A stretch of DNA of 64,000 nucleotides from Pachyseris speciosa (GCA_016490735.1 JAEMWC010000996.1:37501-101500), one strand, 5' to 3'. Positions 36,701 through 48,764 are shown, numbered from the stretch's first letter. The notes: generated by a model not told the origin, from the sequence alone. Numbers and translations: made by a program.

Positions 36701-36761
36701 CCCACTTGTTTAAAAGGGTGATGGGGGGTTTGGTTGGTTGTTTGTTACTCTACTTGTACGT

Positions 36762-36862
36762 AGTATAGTGGCGTGGCCACGAAAACCGTTTTTGTGTACA
36801 CACCGAAGAGCGAAGCGATGAGGTGTGTACACAAAACGGTATTCGTGCGACGCCACTACACT
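36762..36862. repeat. 101 bp palindrome (arms about 42 bp) upstream of the reductase gene
   Basis: The left arm AGTATAGTGGCG...GTGTACACACC (36762-36804) pairs with 36822-36862 at roughly 85% identity around a 17 bp spacer. It could be a palindromic MITE or a remnant of the Polinton terminal repeat, whose ends often start with AG. No target duplication was found. Confidence 0.65.
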
Positions 36863-37078
36863 AATTAGAAGGATTTGTAAGGAGTCAACAGAGCATAACG
36901 ATGCTCTCGCTCTCAAACTTTCTTATCTTTTTGTGACGCCATCACTCAAGAGACTCTTACAACCCACCAACCTTTGCGATCACGATAATGCAAAAAAATA
37001 TAAATAAAAACTCAGCTGCAGAAGCAGGCCATACTCTCAGAAGTTAGGTGTGTTAAAAACCGCGAAAAACTCGCAATC

Positions 37079-40000
37079 ATGACTGATAAACCGTCTGATT
37101 GGTCAACTGATATTTCCAAGAAGGGGGAATTCGTTCGAACGCCATCTAAGTTCCGTAACTGGGTGGCAGCAGACGAGTCAAGCGGGTTTCCAGCCGAGCC
37201 TAATCGTTACCATCTGTACGTATCTCTGGCATGTCCATGGGCACATCGCACTCTGATCACACGCAAACTAAAAGGCCTCGAAAATGTCATCTCTTACACT
37301 GTCGTAGATTGGTTCTTGGGCACCGAAGGGTGGACATTTACGGACAGCAAGCCGAAATGCTCTCTAGATACACTCAACGGCTGCCGAACCCTGAGAGAGG
37401 TTTACCGGATCGCCAGTCCGGAATACTCTGGCAAGGTCACGGTACCCGTGTTGTGGGATAAGCAGAAGAAAACCGTCGTAAACAATGAATCCAGTGAGAT
37501 CATTCGCATGTTGAATAAAGAATTCAACGCGTTCTGTGCTACAGAAGAGCAGAAGAAAATTGATTTGTATCCCGCACATCTGCAAGAGAAAATCGATGAA
37601 CTCAATGGCTGGATTTATCCGTAAGTTTTGTTTAATTAGCTTACAGTTAATTGTATACTTCGCTCATCTGCGCCTGTGTCTTGTTCCTGAGTAGAAAGGA
37701 GGAATGTTTCCTGTTCACAGAGCCAATTTACAATGTACACTCACTTCGTCTGAAATTATATAATTTAGCAGCAGTTAGGCTTAATTTATAATTCATGTTG
37801 TCATCGAATGTAAACAAGTGTGCAAGTGTCCTGAAATCTGCTCTATTAAGCCCCCAGGGGGCTTATTTAATTTCAATTAACGGGGGGCTTATTGGAGAGG
37901 GGGGCTTAATAGAGCGGGGGGCCTTATTTCAAATCTTTCAACACGCCGTTTTTGTGTTAAATAGTTTCTTTACAAATCTCAAACAACTGTAGTAAAACGT
38001 AACTTAAATACCGAGCGGGAAACAGTATTGTGTGATTTATCTCATGTCCAGAAAGGGGGTGGGGCTGATTAGAGAGGAGGGGCTTATTACAAAATCTGAC
38101 TCCCAGACAGAGGGCTTACTAGAGAGGGGGGCTTAAAAGAGAGGGGGGGGGGGGGGGCTTAATATAGCTTTAACGGTAGTCACATTTTAAAAGCATCAAA
38201 TATCATCATAGTTTTCATACCATATTTCCAGTGCACAGAGCGAATTTACAATGGTATACTCACTACGTCTGAAATTATTAATATACTTAAGCAACAGTTA
38301 GGCATAATTTATAATTCATGTTGTCACTGAAATAATGTAAACAAGTGTCCTGAAATCTACGAGTAGTAAGTCACAGTTCAAAAGCAGTACATATCATCAT
38401 AGTTTTAATACCATATTTAAGTCGCCCTAATTAATTCCAAGGAATTAATGAATAATGCCCCACTTCTTCCACTGGCCTGGACAGAAATTTCCCATTTCTC
38501 TATACCCCCATGGAGGTAGAATATGGAAATTACAGGGAGGGTTGGAGTGTTAAAAAGCAGAGGGGATTATATGATGGTCCAAACAAAGCAAAAAGACGTA
38601 ACAACAACCTTTTGTCGAACAAGTTTCTGGAAATGTCTTGTGTGTACTAAATAACCACAAAACATCTTCTGTGTAAGTTCATAGATTAGACATGATATGA
38701 ACTAGTGATGGTCAAACTTTATTTTGTTTTGTAAAATTTATAGAAACATCAACAATGGTGTTTACCGCTCAGGATTTGCCACTTCACAGGAGGCTTATGA
38801 TGGTGCAGTGAGAGATGTCTTTAATGCCCTAGATAAGGTAAACATTATTTTGCTTACTTTAAAAGGGAATGTTTTAAGATGCGTGGTTAATTATGAAGTT
38901 GATTTCTTGTTAAATTAGTCTTATGTCTACAAGAAGACTGTTTTTAATACAGGGGCTCAAGGTCTCCAAAAGTTATTTCTCATGGTTTTTGTGAATAAAT
39001 CCCCCTTTGATCTCTTGTAAGAGAGTCTGGCAACTCTTCAGCCCCCTGGCCTTCTTGATTCTTGTTCCAAGATCAGTAGTATATAAAGCATAGGGCTGGG
39101 GTGGAAACTTGCCAGGTACAATTAATGTTTAAGACAGATGTTTTGAGTGCAAACTCATCACTTTAAGAAGCCGGAACTATGAGACAGCTTCTAAGGCAAA
39201 AATTGAGATTATCACCCTTCAAATTTGTGAAGGGGAAGGAATGGAGGAATGGGGAAGGAATGAAAACGTGTGCAGGCGGGAAAATTATCTGGTAGGAACT
39301 ACGAGGTCGACTTATGGCCAGGGATGTGGGGACTGCTTGGCAGTCTGGGTGTTGAATAGTCATTCTAAAAGTTGTGCAGTATTACTTAGTTGCCCCTCTA
39401 CACAGGTGGAAGATATCCTAAGTAAATCACGTTACTTAACTGGTGACACCATCACAGAAGCAGATGTTCGACTCTTCACCACCCTCGTTAGATTTGATAT
39501 GGTTTATGTTGGACACTTCAAGGTATGCTGTGGTAAAAATCACTATTATAGGTTCTTATACACTAGTTTTTAACTAAAGAGTACTTAGCCAGAGATTTGG
39601 TCTAAATTATTAGAAAAGATCTTGATGAAAATAAATAAGATTATTACTTACCTGAGTACACCATCAGTGCCCAGTGCCATTCCCCCACTCATGTCCCCCC
39701 CTTCACCCCCACCCCCATCGTACTCAGGAACTGTCAGTTTTTCACATCTGTGATATCCTCAACTTTTGAATGCTAATTCAGGACATGTAAACACAATAAC
39801 TAAGCAAGTGCTATCCAGCCATGTGCATCATTCCCTTTTTCATTGACTTTAAACTGTCTCAGTATGACTTATAATAATAAACTTACTGAATTGCTTCATT
39901 CTTGTCTTTACAGATAAAACCATGCATGTGGCTAAAAAATGTTAAAAACAAGTGACTTATCTGCAGCCAAAATTCACTAAGCTATATAGGTAGTCACTGA

Positions 40001-42070
40001 AATGTGAGTCGAATTGACCATTGCAAAAATCGTTTTTAAATCATCCTTTATGAGCCAAATGTTTTGTTCCAGCTGTGGAGGGTGCCTTATAAATAGCACA
40101 CATGTATCAAATAAATATCTAGTTGTATTCTAAAATTTACATTTACATGTAAGTTTTCATTAATAGTTAAATTATGAGTCATCAGTCAATTCATTGCATG
40201 CTAATTTTCATTTGTCTTCAGATGCCCAGATATTTGAAACATCTGAGGCTTCATCAGCTAATTATTACAATTTTATTTTGTTTCACTTTTTTAAATGTAC
40301 TCAGAATTTCAAGGTTACATTTTTGGCAAACTTAAAAATGCATACAATGCAACAAGGGAAACCACATCAATACAGGTTTTAAAGGGGCAGTGTCACGCTA
40401 TTGTACCATCACTTTGAAAAGCTTAAAACTGCCAATACATCAGTGGAAACCTTAAAATAATGGTCTAGTTTTGTTGCCAAAGACTGTAGTACTGCATTGA
40501 CACCATAAACTTCTATATTCCATGTAAGATGACGAGGATGGAAATGGATTGAAATTTGAAAAAACTTGCCAGTTTTTTCAAAATTTCAAGCTATGCATTG
40601 AAAAATCACCATAAAAATTATTGTGGTTAGCTCTTCCTACTAAAATTTCATTGGAATTAATCTTGCTGATTCTGTAGGAGCATTTTTTGCACAATAACAG
40701 GTAAAAGGCAGTAATTTTGGCAGAATTGAACCAAAAACAGCAAAAATCGCGGTGACAGTGCTCCTTTAAAGACCCTGGAAAATTATAAGCAAAATCAAAT
40801 AACACAATAAAGAACATAGTTAATTGAATGTTGTAACAAAAGTAAATGTGACCAGCTATTAATTAAGCACTTCATTTTGTAGTGCAACAAAAAGCGCATC
40901 ATTGATTATCCAAACATTTGGGGTTATCTAAGAGACCTGTATCAAACATGTGGGATTGGAGAGACAGTGGATGCTGAACATATTCAAAAGCATTATCAGG
41001 TGAGACAACTCTGGCAGCATAATACCCCGCAACAGTAAATACAAGGGACCCTTTAACCACGCCCCTCTGAAAATTGTGATTTAGTGTCTGCATGCAGTAC
41101 TTTGGAATCCTTTCTCTGCCTTTGAAATGCCTTCCAGTCAGATCTTTTTAAGATGGCAGAGGAAACGTATTTTCTACATACATGCATGTACGGTACATTA
41201 GTCACATATTTGTTACTGCATGGGGCCTGTCTCTTTTAGCCTAATACTTTTAAAAGTGGGCTTTTACATGAAAATTGTTCAAGTAGAATGCCATAGTTAG
41301 CAAAGTGGCCATTAGTTTCAACCCCAAACGGTCTACTTTCAAAGTCAGGGCAGTTGAAGTTGATTGCTTGGTATAAAAAATGTCATTGTGAGGCAAAGTT
41401 CTCCAGTCATTTTTGCAAGCAAAAAATCATGTAAGCACTCACTTGGTAAAAAAACTAATTATTTCCATGCAGTCTTTCTATCTATGATGCCCTGTGAGGT
41501 ATTACCCATTTATCATTTTAGGAAAATGTTGTTCACACAACAGAACCTTGTGGAAAAAAGCCAATTTCTGTGTACAAAATTCTGTGAAAATTTATATTTT
41601 TCATTGCACTTATACTTAGTCACTCACATTCAGTGTTCTTGAAGTCGTTCTCATGACCAAATGTTCTAAGGGCCTGTTAATATGAAGTTTACCAGCCCGG
41701 TTAGGTGGGTTGGCCCACTTCAGTGGGCTGGCTTGGCTCATGTCTTATTTCTTCATAAAATTTTGGTTGTGTTTATATGAGAAGGTAGGCTGGCCTGCTT
41801 GCTGAGATCTCAGCAAGCGGGCCAGCCCGCCTTCTCATATGAACAGAACCAAAATTTTATGAAGAAATAAGGCTAGAGCCAAGCCAGCCCACCTAACCGA
41901 GCTGGTAAACCTCATATTAACAAGCCCTAAATGTTGGAGTTTGTTTATAAGAAAAAGCTCATAAATATTCAATACTTTCTTTGCAGCAAAGCCACTTGAA
42001 GATTAATCCATATGGCATTGTAGCCATTGGTCCAGATTTAGACTTCAACAAGCCACATGATCGACACTGA
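37079..42070 (+). CDS. glutathionyl-hydroquinone reductase (ECM4/YqjG, xi-class GST), five exons
   Basis: These cytosolic enzymes reduce glutathionyl-hydroquinones to hydroquinones using GSH. Exons: 37079-37620, 38744-38837, 39406-39522, 40883-40999 and 41987-42070. All junctions have AG/GT sites and join in phase, giving 317 residues, close to the family's usual 310-330. The catalytic Cys is residue 52 in SLACPWAHR. The thioredoxin-like N-terminal domain and the helical C-terminal domain ([25 protein letters not shown], then [16 protein letters not shown]) are complete, and the protein ends FNKPHDRH. The start is the first ATG after a short leader and has no rival downstream before conserved sequence. 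No lesion was seen. A Polinton ends a few hundred bases upstream. Introns hold a repeat pair, a G-rich element and a Harbinger MITE. Confidence 0.92.
37703..38423 (+). repeat. tandem duplication of about 195 bp in intron 1, split by an insertion
   Basis: 37703-37840 and 38229-38364 are direct repeats (both contain TTATAATTCATGTTGTCA and GTGTCCTGAAATCT). 38171-38228 and 38367-38423 repeat the flanking part (ATATCATCATAGTTTT). The first junction is occupied by the G-rich element at 37841-38170, while the second shows the uninterrupted site. Confidence 0.65.
37841..38170. mobile_element. G-rich MITE-like insertion with GGGGGCTTATT repeats
   Basis: The ends GCTCTATTAAGCCCCC and GGGGGCTTAATATAGC are inverted repeats. 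Inside are many copies of GGGGGGCTTATTNGAGAG in one orientation and a G15 run. The duplicated intron sequence shows an empty counterpart site at about 38364. Confidence 0.6.
41670..41927. mobile_element. 258 bp fully palindromic Harbinger-type MITE, TAA target
   Basis: The ends GGGCCTGTTAATATGA and TCATATTAACAAGCCC are inverted, and complementarity continues to a centre at CTGAGATCTCAG (about 41803-41814). TAA flanks both sides (41667-41669 and 41928-41930). The 3 bp TAA duplication and GGGC-type ends are typical of PIF/Harbinger. It lies in the last intron of the reductase gene. Confidence 0.82.
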
Positions 42071-42314
42071 CTCAACAATATTCAACACGTGCACATGTCA
42101 ATCATTTGCATTGTTATGGTAAACCCCCTGATGTCCACTTGGAAGACAACACCACTGTCTTGTTGGAAATTAACGAAGTCTAATTTGCAGGAGCCAGCTG
42201 TTATATATATGTTCATAGAATGGCCATTATTTAAGGGGGTTGTTTTGAATTGTCGCAGGGTTCTCTGTCATATTTTAAATGCTGTAAGTGCTGTCCACAT
42301 GCATTGCTTATTTA

Positions 42315-42321
42315 GTAATAG

Positions 42322-42354
<33 letters not shown>
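42315..42354. repeat. (AAT)n microsatellite, probable tail of a minus-strand retroposon
   Basis: About 40 bp of AAT/ACT triplets is followed by AACTTTATTTAAG, which is a reverse-complement poly(A)-signal-like sequence. This suggests a truncated retroposon on the minus strand continuing to about 42500. Confidence 0.5.
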
Positions 42355-43311
42355 CTTTATTTAAGTGTCAATAAGAATATCAGGAGTATTCAACCACTAG
42401 GTAAGGACACTAAAGTAAAATTCAAATTACTGTATACACATATTTACAGTATGCCTAGCATAATCGATCGAATTCAATCGAACTCAATCAAAGGCAATCT
42501 GTAGATTGAGTTAACAGCAAATTTTGTGTAAGTTTGACCTGGGAGGTGGGGATGGTACTAGACCCACGTTTGGGTATAGGGGTGCCACTGGGGGTTTGAA
42601 ACCCTGACCCTGTTTAGGACACAAATAACCTTGGATTGGATTTTTCAGTAGTGACACCTTCCAAATTTAAATATAAATTATGGCGCAGTAAAACATAATA
42701 CAGGAGATTGATATCCACACTCTTGCTAGGGATAGACCAAAGTTTCGGGTGAGGTGTATTTTGTCGACATCGGAGTTACCATAGAAAGGCAATGACGTCA
42801 TTATTGTTTTTACTCACAGTCGATTTTCTTGAAATCTAGAGGTTTTCTTTCTAAACTGTCTTCTATACTTGTAGTTTAGATAGTTTCCCTGATGTGTTCG
42901 GAGTTTAAACAAGCTGAAGTTTTCGACTGTTAACATCAAACAAATCTAATCGAGTGACTCTACATAATTTCGCCGGGCTTACGGGAAGCACATTTGGAGC
43001 GCATGTTATTTTTATACATATGAACCAAATTTCCTGAAAAGTGGAACAAAATCGCTTCATTTGATTTCGAAAAATATGAACTTGAATAAGGTGGCTATTT
43101 TGCTTTTTTGTCAAAACTTGGCTATGTTTTTACACAGAGGCTAATATTAAAAAAAAGTAGTCGATGAATTTCTTTTAAACTCGATGATCCAATAGTTAAA
43201 TTATTGTTTTCAAAGACCTCTCAATCTTAAGGTAATTGAAATAACGTACGGTGGTCAAACATTGATATCAAATCGCTCAAAGTTATGCTTTCACAAATTT
43301 CGGCGCCTGCT

Positions 43312-43708
43312 AATTATTTTTTTTGGTCGCTTGTTTGTCTCATTATGCATGTCCATTGTTAAGAATATTTCATACTAGCATGAATTCCAACGCACCATAC
43401 ATTTCCGACAACGCGCCATAGCCTTCGGAGAACGAACTTCAGTGTCATACTGTAACGCTCTGAACCAGCCTACTCGGTCATACTCGGTTCAGAACGTTAC
43501 AGTACTTCCCAACGCGAGTGTGACTGACGGCTACTGTGCTACTGTTATTTTATAGGTAACACTGATCTACAGATTAGAATAATCGCCTTCGTTGAGCCGA
43601 AGGCAATGGGGCGTTGTCGGAAAAGTATGGTGCGCTGGAATTCATGCTAGTATGAAAATTCTTAACAGTGGACATGCATAATGAGACCAACAAGCGACCA
43701 ACAAAAAT
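43312..43708. mobile_element. about 390 bp MITE nested in the left long TIR
   Basis: TTGGTCGCTTGTTTGTCTCA and about 115 bp beyond it are repeated inverted at 43585-43703 (TGAGACCAACAAGCGACCAA). Comparison with the right long TIR, which lacks this block, shows it as an insertion between GGCCTGCT-like and CCCGTACGAAAC-like sequence. The exact edges are uncertain by a few bases. Confidence 0.72.
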
Positions 43709-44871
43709 GACCCGTACGAAACGCGGAGATCTAAAACATGTCTAGCATAGATCTTGAAAATAGTCTTGAAAAAGTCTTTTTTATGTCTGGCGGCTTCTTT
43801 CAAAGAAAAGTCTTGGAAAAGTCAATAATTTGAACTAAAATGAAAGACTTTTCTAGACATTTTGACAGCTAGACATTCTTAGATTATAATTAGACATTCT
43901 CGAGACTTTTTATCAAGAGCAGTTCCCTAGGTATAAAAGTCTCGAAAATGTCTAAAATAGGTCTAAATGTCTTAAAATTGTCTAGAACAAAAGGAAATTC
44001 AAGACTTTTCATTCAACACGTCAGTTAAAACAACATAGGCTTAAAAAGGCAGGCTGATTAGGTTTTTCCCGATCTGTTGTTGACCGCGAACACCAAATGA
44101 AGCCAAAATAATAAGGACGGCTAATATCTTTGTATAAAGTCATAACAAAACACCGGTATATGCATTGTAAGGGAAGTTTTTTTCTTTAATATTGTCAGCG
44201 TATTAGTACAGCTGGTATAAAATTATGCTAAACTGTATACCCTGGTATAAAAACGTTTGTATCAATCGGTACTAAGCTAATTTTGTTCTTCAGCTCCGAG
44301 ATGACTTATTTAACATTAATTTCAGGTTTGCTGATGACCACGCAACGAATTTTCAACCTATTACAATATAGTGAATTGCATCAACTACAATCGTCTAAGA
44401 GAATTTGCCACCAGCTGCCAAATACAGAAATAAAACCGAAGAAATACAAACTGTTTCATGGTTGAATTTCGTTTGCCGCTATTTCTACAACAAACGTTAA
44501 CAGAGCAGTGAAAGTTGCTCACCTACGTGTAGATCAGTCTCGATCAGTCTGCTACTTCCTTTTCTTCGGAATCCATAAAATTAGTTAGGTGCAAGTTTCC
44601 TGGAGGTTACCAGTTCACTTTTACAGCAAACAGTAGAACATTCAAAAGTATCGTTCACATTTTGCAGTGCCCGTCGAAAAAACACAGAACGCTGCTTGCT
44701 TCCACGGATAAACCCCAACAAAGATGCCAGGAAAAGCACTCCTTTGAAATCGCATATTGTTTGTTAATGTTCCGAAATTAAGACACTCCACCTGAAATTT
44801 GCGCCCATTTAGTTTAAAACAACATTGAAGAGAACAACGGTTGAGTTCGACTGAATCACCGTTGTAACACG

Positions 44872-44954
44872 TTATTAACTAAACTTAACTGTAACTTACT
44901 TCTTTTTAACTTATTAACTTCTTATTAACTAAACTTAACTGTAACTTACTTCTT
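44872..44954 (+). repeat. 33 bp direct repeat, 50 bp apart
   Basis: 44872-44904 and 44922-44954 are identical over 33 bp (core AACTTAACTGTAACTTACTT). A simple local duplication. Confidence 0.7.
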
Positions 44955-44984
44955 ATTTTGAAATCACTAAGTAACTGTAACTTC

Positions 44985-45115
44985 CATCTCCAAGCGTACC
45001 GGCCTGGATTAGCCTTTGCTACCCGCCGGTATGCTTAAATGTGTATGTAATAATTTTTTTCTTTTTGTTTGTAAAAATTGTAACAATTGTAACATTATGA
45101 AATAAAAAGTTGATT
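44985..45115 (+). mobile_element. retroposon 3' tail fragment with covariant hairpin
   Basis: AAGCGTACCGGC (44992-45003) pairs with GCCGGTATGCTT (45025-45036) around CTGGATTAGCCTTTGCTACCC. This is the same fold as the LINE hairpin at 33301 with a different stem. AATAAAAAG follows at about 45101. Confidence 0.65.
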
Positions 45116-45870
45116 GAACACGAGATGCTCACAAAACGGCAACAATACACTTGTTGTCTCAAATGTCCCAAGGGACTTGGACTGTCACGTTCGAGGTTCC
45201 ATGATTTATGAGTTGAATGAGTCAACGAGTCAATAATGAGTCAATGACCGGGTCAGCAGTGTTATTTTCGTATCGCTTTGTACTTTTTTGTAATTGGAGA
45301 CGCATGTTTACTTCAAAACGTTGCTAACGTTTCTTTCGGTTTCCTTTGCGCATTATTACACGCATTTTGTAGTAAATTCAATTTGTTTAATGCAAATAAC
45401 TTTGAAATCTGTTTTACAACTTTTAATTGGAAGGCTATGTCCTGATTCTTATTTACGGATTCGTTTCTTTCGTTTCAACTACGCATGCGATTTAGGTCAA
45501 AATTATTTGTTCGCAGGTTAGTACTTTTCTGTTCCACTTATTAACTTGGGTTTGCTCTAACCTTGTATCCTTGAATGAAGAATCCTGTTTATGGTGTAGT
45601 CATTAGATAACATTTTACTGTAGAGTTTACTTTATCGCTCACGCGAACTGCTTGTGCAACTCGCGTTGATTTCATTGCTGCTCAAATTTGATTTGCAGAA
45701 GTGTACGTCACTTCCGTTCTATTTTTATCTTTAAAATATCGTCTTTTGCTTGCATTGCTAATCTTTTTGTTTAGATTCTGCCTATAGTAGCCAATAGCCT
45801 ATTGTAACCTCCTTAGTTTTACTGCATGAAAAGCATTAATTCGTTCCCGTTTATTTTATTTGCTTGCTGT

Positions 45871-46302
45871 ATTTCAGAATAAAAACTAGCGATAAAAAAC
45901 GACGTTTCGATCTCCCAGAGGTCATTTTCAAGTTGAAGAAACAACGAATGACATACATATCTAAGTACAAATTAGAGCGTGAGAATGTCCAACGATAAAA
46001 TATGTAAATACAAGCGCTAAAATGTAATTGTTAAAATAATAAAATACTAAACTATAAAAATAACTTTGCACAGATTGAATCAGACTGTTTGTCCAAAGTT
46101 GGCTTAAGTTCCTTTATGAAGAGCATTTCGTAGATCAGATCACTTACATTTTAGCGCTTGTATTTACATATTTTATCGTCGGACATTCTCACGCTCCAAT
46201 TTGTACTTATATATGTATATTTCATTTGTTTTTTCTATAACTTGAAAATGATCTCAGGGAGATCGAAACGTCGTTTGTTATCGCTAGTTTTTATTCTGAA
46301 AT
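45871..46302. mobile_element. Penelope-type palindrome, second family
   Basis: 45874-46025 and 46145-46302 are inverted repeats of about 150 bp around a 120 bp spacer. Each arm holds CGAAACGTCG read outward from a GATCTC...GAGATC-type stem, the arrangement of Penelope pLTR hammerheads. No coding sequence remains. Confidence 0.6.
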
Positions 46303-47526
46303 GTTTTTTGAAAAAGCTTGCTGTATTGCCAATAAATTGCTTTGGAGAATCATTGGATCTTTCTCGTTCTTGCTCGTCCAACCGCTGCATCCTGTTACAC
46401 TTTGCACACATTCTTCAACACTCTTCTGGAAACAAAAGGTAGCGTGTTCTACATGGTACGGATTAAATATGCCCATATCTGTGACAATGGACACACTAAA
46501 CATGTTGTGAGTTTGTCCCTGTTTTCTCGTGCATGGTCAGAATTTAAAACAAATCCGGGGCACTCAGCGAGCCAAATCAACCAAAAGCTGTAGAAAGGCA
46601 TTTTTAAGTACCTTATGGTTTTTGAAGTCTGTTTAAAGTGATGTTCTCATAAGCTAGTAGACGTTCATCTGTTCGGATTCCCTAGCTGAAATTTTAATTG
46701 CCCGAAAATGTTAGGGAACAAAATCTTCCTTTGAGAAAATGCAAGCTGAAATGAACCTTCCACGAACTTTCTAGGGAACTATTTGCTTTCCGAAAATACT
46801 AGCTGACGTTTTTGACTGCCAAAAACAGCAATTATGACCTTTTCGAAAACCTCAGGAGCTATGATTTCCCAATTGCCAATCTTTTAGGCCACGTTTTAGT
46901 TACGAAAATCCGAGTGCACTCTTTAATCGACGCCGAAAGCACAAGGCGAATTACCCTCCACCGAACAGATATCTACCGAAACTTGTCGTTGGGTGCCCCT
47001 GACAAATTGGCCCTTCACAAAAACACTTGATGGCTAACCTGTATAGGAAGCATTTCTATGAGGTTTTCTGCTCGAAGGATGAGTTATCCGCTTTTTGGCT
47101 GCAAAAGGTTGGGGAAAGCTAAGAACAGAGGTGAAGGGAGACACGACTTTTTCTTCTTCCCCCTTCCCCCACCCCCCTTAACCCAAACTGGATAAACTGA
47201 GAAGATGGACCAACGATTGAAAGTGGTCGCATGGCCCTTGGAGAAGCTTAGCATGTAAATTGACTGGTTTTCTTTTGTAGTAATTACAAATTTAAAAAAA
47301 AAATTTGAAAAATTCGAAATTTGACTCATTGACTCATGCGACTCAATGATACTTAACTCCCTCACGTTCCAACTTCGTGCTACGAGAAAATGAAACTTTT
47401 ATCCATTTGCCATCGTAATTTTGCTTCTAAAGAACTGTGTCTACTTTCTTCTTTTACTCGATAAAGAAATGATTTATTGTGGATTAAATTAGGAACCCTC
47501 GCGTTTTTCGAACGTGAAAGATTCCA

Positions 47527-47601
47527 TAGGCTCGATTTCCGCCGCTCATTCGGGTTCGGGGAGGAAAGCCCGACCCGAGTGAGCGGCGGAAATCGAGCCT
47601 A
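47527..47601. mobile_element. 75 bp palindromic MITE with 9 bp target duplication
   Basis: TAGGCTCGATTTCCGCCGCT and its complement form arms of about 33 bp around GGAGGAAAG. AAGATTCCA flanks both sides (47518-47526 and 47602-47610). A 9 bp duplication suggests Mutator-type mobilisation. Confidence 0.82.
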
Positions 47602-48577
47602 AAGATTCCATTGTGGAGCGCGCTTCTGTTATCAATTTTTAATATCTTGATGAACGACACGTGCACATACATGCCAGAGAACTGCTGCACGAAATGAAAC
47701 CCGAAACATGAAGTTTACCTTGCAGTGCACTTATCCTCGTGAGGTCTGTTGGATGGGAATAAAACTAAAATGCCTGGCGGCGCTGCGGACTTTGCTGGGC
47801 TAAATCACAAACTAAAGCAATCCATCCCGGTCCCGGCCACCGTATGTGATAGGTTATATGATAGTTGTGTTTCTGGCATATTGCAGGTTGCTCTTATCCT
47901 CGGCCGAAAGAACCTTGCGTTAATTACATTGATTTGGATAAAGTACCCGTTTCTTTCCTAACTTCCTTTGGTTCTAACTAGTTTTCTCAACAATTCACGC
48001 AAATGTCTTTCAAGACTTTTGATTTGTCTTGGAAAGGTCTAGAAAATGTCTAGAAGACCCTTGCTAGACCCCGGCTAGACCTTATCAAGACAAGTTTCGT
48101 ACGGGGATGAGCAGGCCCCGAAAATATGAAAGCAAACTTTGAGCGATTTGAAATCATTGTTTGACCACCTTACGTGATTTTAATTACCCTGAGATTGAGG
48201 GGTCTATGAAAACAGTAATTTAACTATAGGATCACCGAGTTTAAAAGAAATTCATCGACTACTTTTTTTAATATTCGCCTCAGTGTAAAAACGTAGCCAA
48301 GTTTTGACAAAAGAGCAAACTAGCCACCTTATTCAAGTTCATGTTTTTCGAAATCAAATGAAGCGATAAATTTGTTCCCCTTTTCAGGAAATGTGGTTCA
48401 TATGTATAAAATAACATGTAAGCTTGGCGTAAGCCCGGCGAACATGTGCTACAGCGACTCGATTCGATTTGTTTGATGTTAACAGTCGAAAACTTTAGCT
48501 GAAAATTTCTCGAAATCGCTTTCATAGAATTTGTTTGCTACACATCAGGGACACTATCTAAACTGCAAGTACAGACA

Positions 48578-48630
48578 GCCCCCCTCTCCTCAGAAAAATA
48601 GGGGAGTGGGCGGCTGCTTGTACATTTCAG
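48578..48630. repeat. GC-rich imperfect hairpin at edge of the long-TIR element
   Basis: GTACAGACAGCC and GGCGGCTGCTTGTAC enclose CCCCTCTCC and GGGGAG arms. It abuts the right long TIR and could be a separate small palindrome. Confidence 0.45.
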
Positions 48631-48764
48631 ACATTTCCCTTGAATATTTTCTCAGGATAGTCAATGCAGTTATTTGTCCCTACCACGCTTGTGCATTTAC
48701 CTTGAAAATATTGACTCCTGAAGTCCAGTTACGTTTCCTTATGACTGAACTGTGAAGGCAGCAC

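Larger units (their letters stand above)
23765..36750. mobile_element. decayed Polinton/Maverick element, interrupted by a LINE
   Basis: Hallmark genes are present: an A32/FtsK-HerA-type ATPase, a retroviral-type integrase of the Polinton kind, and protein-primed DNA polymerase B, plus tail-fibre-like and membrane-protein genes. GC content rises compared with the flanks. The major and minor capsid proteins, the protease and the polymerase palm are not seen. The left edge merges with the NACHT pseudogene without a visible terminal repeat. The right edge is somewhere in 36600-36760. A LINE separates the integrase and polymerase remnants at about 28.7-33.4 kb. Most genes carry frameshifts or stops. 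It is an old genomic copy. Confidence 0.82.
42857..48578. mobile_element. 5.7 kb element with about 450 bp terminal inverted repeats
   Basis: 42857-43311 (continuing at 43709-43725) matches the reverse complement of 48097-48578 at close to 90% by eye, for example AAAAAGTAGTCGATGAATTT at 43151-43170. Inside each TIR are many GTCTAGA/GTCTTGA-type repeats (43735-44010 and 48005-48095). No transposase ORF was recognised inside. Long TIRs recall Mutator-type elements. Target duplication was not determined. The interior holds nested MITEs, a Penelope-type palindrome and a retroposon tail. Confidence 0.7.

Noticed and set aside
42315..42354. Short regular repeats considered as a CRISPR array
   Set aside because: It is a simple AAT microsatellite in a eukaryotic genome. 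No repeat-spacer pattern exists anywhere in the window.
45019..45521. Small frames near 45 kb as host exons
   Set aside because: They overlap the retroposon tail or AT-rich DNA, with no splice context or family resemblance.
46812..47030. Frame of 72 codons inside the long-TIR element
   Set aside because: It was considered as a transposase fragment, but no motif was recognised and it is too short to support.
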